Part shown: piece by piece, positions 1 through 4,935 of the stretch
Layout: each line of letters begins with the position of its first letter
Numbering within the stretch: the first letter of the stretch is position 1
Assembly: GCA_041609995.1 (NCBI GenBank)
Contig: JBFIPU010000118.1
Coordinates: forward strand, 1 to 6,708
DNA: 6,708 nt
From: JABDOU01 sp041609995
GTDB taxonomy: Bacteria > Actinomycetota > Acidimicrobiia > Spongiisociales > SHLN01
Direction: 5' to 3'
Made by a program: the position numbers and the translations under genes
Notes under the pieces: model-generated
The model's input: only the letters and a program-made list of their open reading frames with translations
Told to the model about the DNA's origin: nothing
The model's database searches: none

Positions 1-115
1 CAAACCGTGCCGGGGGCTGCTGGACATAGTGTGGCCGTGGGCTCTGGATTCCCGCCAAGAAGATACCGAGCCCCACCAGGGCCAGGACCACTCCGGCGCC
101 GAACCCGATCCACAT
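1..115 (-). CDS. Probable small membrane protein, 5' end only (gene runs off the left edge)
   Basis: Reading on the minus strand from ATG at 115-113, 38 codons stay open to the window edge. They encode a hydrophobic stretch beginning MWIGFGAGVVLALVG, about 20 residues long, that would form one transmembrane helix. A polar, proline-rich tail follows (IQSPRPHYVQQPP). About 30 of the 38 third positions are G or C, as in the neighbouring genes. An in-frame TAA lies at 142-140, so no longer ATG-started form exists; a CTG at 139-137 is the only other notable codon. No Shine-Dalgarno sequence is visible. It has the same orientation as the decarboxylase gene, 177 nt downstream of that gene's stop, so it could be a separate unit or the last member of the cluster. 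I do not recognise the family. The case rests on the clean helix and codon bias, and the 3' end is not visible. Confidence 0.45.
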   Translation of the reverse strand, partial: MWIGFGAGVVLALVGLGIFLAGIQSPRPHYVQQPPARF

Positions 116-254
116 GAAGGCGAGTGGAAGCGAGGTCAGTTACGTGGGCCGCGGCACGGGCTTCGAGGTGGCGGCAGTCCAGGCGGACCTGCAATCGATG
201 ACAGCCGAGGACTTCGCCAACCGCTGCACGACCCGAGGACTGGCCGGCAGCTAG
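114..254 (+). CDS. Possible 46-residue small protein, unrecognised
   Basis: ATG at 114-116 opens a 46-codon frame ending at TAG 252-254, starting MKASGSEVSYVGRGTGFEVA and ending in a polar stretch with a single Cys. About 38 of 46 third positions are G or C, and the composition is that of an ordinary soluble protein, which is why I list it. Evidence against it: there is no ribosome binding site, its ATG shares bases with the ATG of the minus-strand membrane-protein frame, and it matches no family I know. The frame is open upstream to a TAG at 27-29, but that part is antisense to the transmembrane frame and does not look coding. It could be a small gene, a decayed remnant, or chance in GC-rich DNA. 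Confidence 0.25.
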   Translation: MKASGSEVSYVGRGTGFEVAAVQADLQSMTAEDFANRCTTRGLAGS

Positions 255-292
255 CCCTCATCGCCGGCGCATGGGCGAACCACATTCCCGGC

Positions 293-1387
293 TCAGATCT
301 CGACAGGGGCCGGGAGTCGTCCGACGGGCACGACGTCGAGCTGGCCGAGCGCGTTGAAGTCGGTCCGTAACGCGTTGGAATAGGCGCCCGCCAACCCGAA
401 CAGCAGCCAGTCGCCCGCCTTGGTCGAGGCCGGTATGCGGTAGCGGTTGGGCAGGACGTCGAGCGAGTCACACGTCGGACCGAAGACCGTGGCCTCGACC
501 ACGATCGAGCTCTCCACTTCTTCCCCCTGCTGGTCGACCACCCGGACCGGAGTCGGTCGTGGATAATGCAGATGCTCGTTGAGGCCTCCGTATATACCCG
601 TATTGAGATACACCGCCTCGTCTTTGCGGAGGAGCACCCGGGCGGCCAGCACCGCCCCCTCCGTGACCATGGCGCTGCCCGGCTCGCAGCGCAACGGTAC
701 GGGACTGGAGCGCACAGCGTCGAAGTACTCCATGAGGCCGATGCCGGGGGATTTGAAGACCGAGGGAAAGCCGCCACCAACATTCACGTAGGCCAGGTCC
801 TCGGCCAGCCCGAGGGCCAGCTCCAGCATCTCCCGGTACATGCCGGGGTCCTGGGTCTGCCAGCCGGTGTGAAAGCTGGCGGCAGGGAGGGCACCGGCGC
901 TTCGCACGGCCTCCAGCAGGTCGCGGGCCGTGTCCGGATCGGCGCCAAACTTCGAGCTGAGATCGACCACTGCCGACGGGCTGGGCCGGCCGAGCCTCAC
1001 CTGTATCGTGACATCCGAACCCGTCACATCAAGAACCTTCGCAAGTTCGTCGGCGTGGTCCACCACGAAATCTCGCACGCCGAAGTCCACATGGGCCCGC
1101 TCGATGGCAGCCGCAGCCTTGACCGGGTTGTTGAACGAGACGTCGGCGCCCTCGATCAATCCGGTCACCAATTCGATCTCGCCGAGGGAAGCGGCATCGA
1201 AATGGGTGACTCCCCCGGCAGCCACGGCCTCGAGCACCAGCGGATGGGGATTGGCCTTGACGGCATAGAGAACCGTGCCGGGAAACTCCCGCACGAAGTG
1301 CTCGGCGGTGGCCTCGATGACGTCGGGGGCAATGCACAGCACGGCGTTTTCTCGACCGGCAATCGCCGATGGGACATCCGGATACAT
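293..1387 (-). CDS. Fold-type III PLP-dependent decarboxylase, ornithine decarboxylase-like (Orn/DAP/Arg decarboxylase family 2)
   Basis: The 364-residue protein is predicted to be a cytosolic PLP enzyme that decarboxylates a basic amino acid, most likely ornithine to putrescine. Visible motifs in order: YAVKANP (41-47) with the PLP Schiff-base lysine K44; FDAASLGEIE (63-72); SKFGAD (145-150); SFHTGWQ (171-177) with the ring-stacking H173; the glycine loop GGGFP (204-208); EPGS (235-238); GIYGGLNE (264-271), matching the specificity helix of bacterial ornithine decarboxylases; GPTCDSLD (303-310) with catalytic C306 and D307; and AGAYSNALRTDFN (333-345). The GPTCD and C-terminal GAY...FN motifs favour ornithine or lysine decarboxylase over diaminopimelate decarboxylase. 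Length is slightly short for the family (about 360-420). Two PLP-phosphate positions are unusual: W176 and S238 stand where eukaryotic ornithine decarboxylases have Ser and Arg. The gene starts 9 nt after the upstream membrane-protein stop and in the same frame. No Shine-Dalgarno is visible, so translational coupling is likely. Substrate is inferred, not proven. Confidence 0.88.
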   Translation of the reverse strand: MYPDVPSAIAGRENAVLCIAPDVIEATAEHFVREFPGTVLYAVKANPHPLVLEAVAAGGVTHFDAASLGEIELVTGLIEGADVSFNNPVKAAAAIERAHVDFGVRDFVVDHADELAKVLDVTGSDVTIQVRLGRPSPSAVVDLSSKFGADPDTARDLLEAVRSAGALPAASFHTGWQTQDPGMYREMLELALGLAEDLAYVNVGGGFPSVFKSPGIGLMEYFDAVRSSPVPLRCEPGSAMVTEGAVLAARVLLRKDEAVYLNTGIYGGLNEHLHYPRPTPVRVVDQQGEEVESSIVVEATVFGPTCDSLDVLPNRYRIPASTKAGDWLLFGLAGAYSNALRTDFNALGQLDVVPVGRLPAPVEI

Positions 1388-1396
1388 CCGGTCAAG

Positions 1397-2083
1397 CTAC
1401 CAATCGTCTGCGGGCGCCTGCGGCGGCAGGCGAGGATCTTCCGGCTCCCTTTCGAGGCTCACCGTCCAGCGCGGCAGAAAGACCTGAACTACGGGCCCGA
1501 TGCCAACGGCAAAAGCGAGGGTGCCCCAGCCGATCTCACCGCCGAGTGCGACGCCGGCCAGCAGAGCGCCTACTTCCACGAAGGTGCGCGCTCGGCGGAT
1601 CGTCATGCCCCGCTTGGCGATACCGGTCATCAGTCCGTCGCGGGGACCCGGTCCGAGCCCGGCGCCGATGTACATCCCACTCGCGAAGCCGACGAGGACG
1701 ATGCCGCCAACCAGGAATATCAGATCGCCGATCAGCGTATCCGGCGGCTCCGTGAAGCCGAGGGTGATGTCGACCGACGGGCCGATCAGCAGGCCGTTCA
1801 GCAGTGTCCCGACCCCGTACGGTTCCCGCAGCGGTATCCAGAGGAGCAGCACGATGCCGCTGACGATCACCGTCCACGTCCCCACCGTGAAACCCAGCTG
1901 GGCCGCCAGTCCGGTGTGCAAGACGTCCCAGGCGGGCGCTCCCAGATCGGATTGCAGGATGAGGGCGATACCGGCCCCGAACAGGTAGAGCCCCACCCCC
2001 AACTGGGTGAAACGCCGCCAGAGTCTCGGGCCCCGAACCGGTATCAGCCAGCCCGATCCGTCAGTGTTCACGAGCGACACCAT
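1397..2083 (-). CDS. YczE/YyaS/YitT-family integral membrane protein
   Basis: The 228-residue protein of unknown function has about six predicted transmembrane segments, near residues 26-46, 68-84, 93-110, 117-138, 168-182 and 186-203. Family hallmarks are the N-terminal GVGLYLFGAGIALILQSDLG region (29-48) and the loop YIGAGLGPGPRDGLMTGIAK (138-157), followed by an Arg-containing segment, GGEIGWGTL and IGP. A charged, proline-rich tail ends the protein. Length fits the family (about 200-230). The chosen start is ATG 2083-2081, inside the last codons of the upstream LOG gene (23-nt overlap). GTG at 2071-2069 would shorten the overlap to 11 nt. Neither start has a clear Shine-Dalgarno, so coupling to the upstream gene is likely. 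The frame stays open far upstream, but that part is antisense-like and lies inside the LOG gene. No substrate can be assigned. Family membership is secure; function is not. Confidence 0.87.
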   Translation of the reverse strand: MVSLVNTDGSGWLIPVRGPRLWRRFTQLGVGLYLFGAGIALILQSDLGAPAWDVLHTGLAAQLGFTVGTWTVIVSGIVLLLWIPLREPYGVGTLLNGLLIGPSVDITLGFTEPPDTLIGDLIFLVGGIVLVGFASGMYIGAGLGPGPRDGLMTGIAKRGMTIRRARTFVEVGALLAGVALGGEIGWGTLAFAVGIGPVVQVFLPRWTVSLEREPEDPRLPPQAPADDW

Positions 2084-3206
2084 TCTGCGAGCGGAATCGG
2101 TGGAACTGCTCCAGCACTGCGACAACCTCCGAAGCGGAGTCCGTGATCGCCAGCAGATCGGCGTAGTCGTGGCCGCCGGCCAGGTGCCGCAGCAGCGGAA
2201 ACACCGGCTTGTCGATCGTCCAGTAGTCCCGGCCAAAGAAGACCATGGGGGCCGGGTCACCAAACGACCGGTAGTGGTTTTGCGTTGCGTCTTGGAATAC
2301 TTCCTGAATGGTGCCCGCCGAGCCGGGCGTGAAAACGACGCCATTCTGGGCGATGGCCAGCAGCCCCTCTTCGCGTACCGAGTTGGCGAAGTATTTCGCG
2401 ATATGGGTGGCGAAGACGGTGGGTGGTTCGTGGCCATAGAGCCAGGTCGGGATGCCCAGGCTGTCGACCCGCCCCCGCGGTCCCTCCCGTCGGGGCAACC
2501 GCTTCTTCACGGCGAGAGCCGAGGTGAGCCAGCCGTGACGATCCGCATAAGTGGGCGCCGCCGCCAGAAGGTGGAGGGCGGTGTCGACATCACTGAAGTC
2601 ACGGTGGGCGAGCCAGGCACCGAGGTGGGCGGCCTCCATGGCGCCGGGACCGCCTCCGGTAGCCAGCAGGTAGCCGCGCTCGGCGAGCGGCTTGGCGATG
2701 TCGATCACCGACCGGAATCCGTCGCTGGTGCGCGCCAACCCGTGGCCACCCATGATCGCCACCACGCGATGGCCGCGAATGAACTCGTCGAGGGCGTCGG
2801 TGATGGCGTGATCGTGGAGCCGCATTGCCAGCGAATCGAGGACCGTGCCGGGCTGGGTCTGGCAATACCGGTAGATCACCTCATCCGGCGTGCCCTCGTA
2901 CGAACCGGCCTGTCCTGGATCGAAACCGGCGAAGAGCTCGTCGGCGTCGTAAAGCCTCGATCGGTACGGCTCGAAGGGGACGTCCGAGGGCGGGCGGAAC
3001 ACAACACCACCGGAGGAACAGGCGTGCTCGTATGTGCTGGGGGCAAGGCGGCCGCCGAGGAACACGCTTCCCGACAGGTCGGCCCGGTCGAGCCGGCCTG
3101 CCAGGCCGGTGACGTCGAGACCTTGGATCACGGCTCCGACGAGTGAGCCTCCCCGATCCAGATGTTGCACCAGTTCGTCCAGGTCGTCGAATTCGACGAG
3201 CTGCAT
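2061..3206 (-). CDS. Large LOG-family Rossmann-fold nucleotide-binding protein (possible nucleotide 5'-monophosphate nucleosidase)
   Basis: The 381-residue protein has a LOG-like Rossmann domain at about residues 145-370. It contains an opening strand with MGGHG (152-156), the nucleotide loop GGGPGAMEA (184-192), and PGSAGTIQE (294-302), the family signature normally written PGGxGTxxE. Characterised LOG-type enzymes cleave the base from nucleoside 5'-monophosphates (cytokinin riboside monophosphates in plants; purine and pyrimidine nucleotides for bacterial PpnN). That is the likely chemistry here, with substrate unknown. About 145 residues precede the domain, including VTGLAGRLDRADLSGSVFLG (32-51), which weakly resembles pentapeptide-type spacing, and YRSRLYDADELFAGF. 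Simple LOG proteins are about 180-200 residues. The N-terminal part is probably a family-specific extension seen in large actinobacterial homologues (from memory, not searched). Start: ATG 3206-3204, one base after the upstream glpD stop. The frame is open further upstream, but that part is antisense-like and lies inside glpD. Confidence 0.83.
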   Translation of the reverse strand: MQLVEFDDLDELVQHLDRGGSLVGAVIQGLDVTGLAGRLDRADLSGSVFLGGRLAPSTYEHACSSGGVVFRPPSDVPFEPYRSRLYDADELFAGFDPGQAGSYEGTPDEVIYRYCQTQPGTVLDSLAMRLHDHAITDALDEFIRGHRVVAIMGGHGLARTSDGFRSVIDIAKPLAERGYLLATGGGPGAMEAAHLGAWLAHRDFSDVDTALHLLAAAPTYADRHGWLTSALAVKKRLPRREGPRGRVDSLGIPTWLYGHEPPTVFATHIAKYFANSVREEGLLAIAQNGVVFTPGSAGTIQEVFQDATQNHYRSFGDPAPMVFFGRDYWTIDKPVFPLLRHLAGGHDYADLLAITDSASEVVAVLEQFHRFRSQNGVAREH

Positions 3207-3207
3207 G

Positions 3208-4806
3208 TCAGATGCCCAGCTCCGCCAGTTCGGCCTCGTAGTCGGTGACCAAGCGAGACACATCGCCGAGCTGAGACGCCTTGGCCAGGTCGCGGGCAAA
3301 GGATCGCCCGTGGTCATCCACGAACCACGCCACGTGGGTGCGTCTGACCAGAAAGTCGGCCAGGCTCGCCACCGACTCGTGATCACAGGTGTAGCCGAAT
3401 TCGGCCTCAGAGGCCATCCCGTGCGCCCACATGTTGATCTTGCCCCCGGTTCGCTCGATGATCTCGAAGCTCTCCCGGCCATAGCGGTCGTACAACAGCC
3501 GGCCATAGGCAGGGTCGTAGCCGGCTTCCACGGCAGCCAGAACCACATCTTCCTTGTCTGCTCCTGCCCCGACCAGGTGAAGCTGGTCGGTTTCCGACGG
3601 GGTCCGGTCGCCCAGGTGGTCGACGACCTCATCCACCACCCGCTGTGCCATCGGACGGTATCCGGTGAGCTTGCCCCCTGCCACCTGCCAGTAGCCATCC
3701 TGTACCTCGACCACTGCCGGCTCCCGGCTCGCCTCGGCGGTGCCCTCCCCCTCTTCGGCCGCCAGGGCTCGCAGTCCGGCGATGGCGGTGGTGACCGTCA
3801 GCTCGTCCACATTCATGTATTCCCGGATCTGGCGACGGATGTAGTCAACGTCCTCAGCGGTGGCCACTGGCGTGTCCGGGTCTCCCTCGTAGAGCGTATC
3901 GGTCGTGCCGACCCACAACCGGTTGCGGTATGGGATGAGGAACAGGATGCGGTCGTCTTCGGTCTCAGGCAGCACCAGCGCCTCGGCGCCGATCCCCAGC
4001 TCGACCGGGTCCATCACCAGGTGCACGCCTTTGGACAGTACGAGATTCTGGTGTTCGCCCGAACCGGGCGGAGGCCGAAATGGGCCGGTGGCAGCCACGA
4101 CACTGCGGGCCTGCACCGAGGCGGTGGCGCCGCTCTTGCGGTCCTCCAAGCTGACGGAGAAACGATCACCATTCTGAGAGACCCCGGTGGCCTCCATCCA
4201 GTTGAGAGCGATGGCACCGTGCCGGCGTACCGCCGTCTTGAGCACAACAGCGGTCAACCGCGCATCGTCGGTGCGAGCGTCGAAGTACGAAAAGCCGCCG
4301 GTCAGCGCTTCCGTTTTCAGCTTCGGGACCCGGCGGTTGATCTCCTCGGGCGTCAGGCGGCTGCTCTGATACTCCTCTGTGCGGCCACCGAGGGTGTCAT
4401 ACATCTTGAGGCCGGCCCCGAACATGGGAGACACGAGGCGCGGCTGGGCGCTGACCCAGCTCGGCACGTCGCCGAATCCCCGCCCTTCATACATGGGCAG
4501 GATGAATTCGAGCGGCTCATAGAGGTAATCGGCGATCCGGGCCAGCACTTTCTGCTCCATGAGCCCCTCTCGGACGAGTTTGAACCGGAACTGGGGCATG
4601 TAGCGGATTCCGCCGTGCAGGAGCTTGGAACTGCGGCTGGACGTCTCCGCCGCGAAGTCGGTTCGCTCCAGGAGCATCACCGACAGACCGCGGCTGGCGG
4701 CGTCCAATGCGGTTCCGGCGCCGACGATCCCACCGCCGATGACGAGCACATCGACGAGGTCGGTTTCTTCGAGCAGAGCCAGCTGGGAGGCACGGGTCCA
4801 GGTCAT
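3208..4806 (-). CDS. glpD: FAD-dependent glycerol-3-phosphate dehydrogenase/oxidase
   Basis: The 532-residue flavoprotein is predicted to oxidise sn-glycerol 3-phosphate to dihydroxyacetone phosphate at the membrane, passing electrons to quinone or oxygen. N-terminal FAD-binding motif: VLVIGGGIVGAGTALDAASR (20-39) with the acidic strand end at E47. Next come SSRSSKLLHGGIRYM (56-70), the GlpD family signature, then LSKGVHLVM (257-265), IPYRNRLWVGTTDT (291-304), AIAGLRAL (341-348) and VAGGKLTGYRPMAQ (375-388). The C-terminal domain (about 420-532) includes ASLADFLVRRTHVAWFVDD (480-498). Length matches bacterial GlpD (500-570). Start choice: ATG 4806-4804 gives the normal short lead-in before the FAD strand. 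A TTG at 4854-4852 would add 16 atypical residues and also lacks a ribosome binding site. No Shine-Dalgarno precedes the ATG; a TAACGT hexamer 9-14 nt upstream might be a -10 for a leaderless or near-leaderless message (weak). It is the first gene of the four-gene cluster, with its stop one base before the LOG start. Mild oddities: AGLRAL where AGxRPL is usual, and C474 in the C-terminal domain. Confidence 0.92.
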   Translation of the reverse strand: MTWTRASQLALLEETDLVDVLVIGGGIVGAGTALDAASRGLSVMLLERTDFAAETSSRSSKLLHGGIRYMPQFRFKLVREGLMEQKVLARIADYLYEPLEFILPMYEGRGFGDVPSWVSAQPRLVSPMFGAGLKMYDTLGGRTEEYQSSRLTPEEINRRVPKLKTEALTGGFSYFDARTDDARLTAVVLKTAVRRHGAIALNWMEATGVSQNGDRFSVSLEDRKSGATASVQARSVVAATGPFRPPPGSGEHQNLVLSKGVHLVMDPVELGIGAEALVLPETEDDRILFLIPYRNRLWVGTTDTLYEGDPDTPVATAEDVDYIRRQIREYMNVDELTVTTAIAGLRALAAEEGEGTAEASREPAVVEVQDGYWQVAGGKLTGYRPMAQRVVDEVVDHLGDRTPSETDQLHLVGAGADKEDVVLAAVEAGYDPAYGRLLYDRYGRESFEIIERTGGKINMWAHGMASEAEFGYTCDHESVASLADFLVRRTHVAWFVDDHGRSFARDLAKASQLGDVSRLVTDYEAELAELGI

Positions 4807-4827
4807 GGAGGGCAACGTTACCGGCCC

Positions 4828-4875
4828 CGAATCCACTCTGGACCGGGCTGCCAAATGCTGACTAGGGTGGATTCG
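4828..4875. repeat. 9-bp perfect inverted repeat, widely spaced
   Basis: CGAATCCAC at 4828-4836 is the exact reverse complement of GTGGATTCG at 4867-4875, with a 30-nt spacer. It lies wholly in the intergenic region, towards the glpD side. It could be two half-sites for a regulator acting on glpD, or a long-loop hairpin. Direct evidence is the sequence match only. Confidence 0.4.
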
Positions 4876-4903
4876 TCGCGGTGATCGGTTCGATCTTCGC
4901 GAC
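4875..4903. promoter_or_regulatory. 29-bp interrupted palindrome, candidate operator
   Basis: The arms are GTCGCG-gt-GATCG and CGATC-tt-CGCGAC around the 3-nt centre GTT, symmetric about position 4889. Eleven of 14 base pairs match. It ends 22 nt before the AGGAGG of the substrate-binding protein gene and about 70 bp upstream of glpD, where an operator governing either or both genes would be expected. In the plus-strand transcript it could also fold as a hairpin. The cognate regulator is not in the window. Confidence 0.45.
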
Positions 4904-4925
4904 CTGAAATGTCACACATAACTCG

Positions 4926-4931
4926 AGGAGG
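4926..4931 (+). promoter_or_regulatory. Shine-Dalgarno sequence that sets the GTG start of the substrate-binding protein
   Basis: AGGAGG lies 4 nt before GTG 4936-4938. The in-frame ATG at 4909 is upstream of this site and would put polar residues (SHITRGGR) ahead of the signal peptide. The ATG at 4948 is 16 nt away, which is too far. GTG is therefore the best start. Confidence 0.75.
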
Positions 4932-4935
4932 ACGT

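Larger units (their letters stand above)
4807..4935. promoter_or_regulatory. Divergent intergenic regulatory region between glpD and the substrate-binding protein gene
   Basis: These 129 bp separate two divergently transcribed genes and must hold the promoters for both. I see no convincing -35/-10 pair in either direction. The best hints are TAACGT on the minus strand just before the glpD ATG, and an AT-richer patch around 4907-4921 (ACATAACT) ahead of the plus-strand ribosome binding site. Two inverted repeats lie within it (4828-4875 and 4875-4903) and are listed separately. Confidence 0.55.

Noticed and set aside
174..268. Short inverted repeats after the decarboxylase gene (GCAGTCC/GGACCTGC at 174-192; GCCGGC at 243-248 and 263-268)
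   Set aside because: The stems are only 6-7 bp, one with a bulge and one with a 14-nt loop, and neither has a T-run, so I cannot support a terminator call.
566..2146. Long plus-strand reading frame of 526 codons across the decarboxylase and membrane-protein genes
   Set aside because: It is antisense to two genes with clear family motifs, its translation is low-complexity and rich in Arg, Gly, His and Gln, and it resembles no family. Such open antisense frames are common in GC-rich DNA.
2007..3146. Plus-strand reading frame of 379 codons antisense to the LOG gene
   Set aside because: It is a mirror of a well-supported gene, with no domain, hydrophobic core pattern or ribosome binding site.
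4807..4854. Upstream TTG start for glpD adding 16 residues
   Set aside because: The added residues do not resemble GlpD N-termini, there is no ribosome binding site, and the ATG at 4806 gives a standard lead-in to the FAD-binding strand.
3034..4884. Plus-strand reading frame of 616 codons antisense to glpD
   Set aside because: The glpD frame on the opposite strand is unambiguous. The antisense product has no recognisable motif or start signal, and its codon pattern is that of a mirror frame.
4909..4935. ATG at 4909 as the start of the substrate-binding protein
   Set aside because: It lies upstream of the AGGAGG site and would add polar residues before the lipoprotein signal. GTG 4936 is correctly placed.
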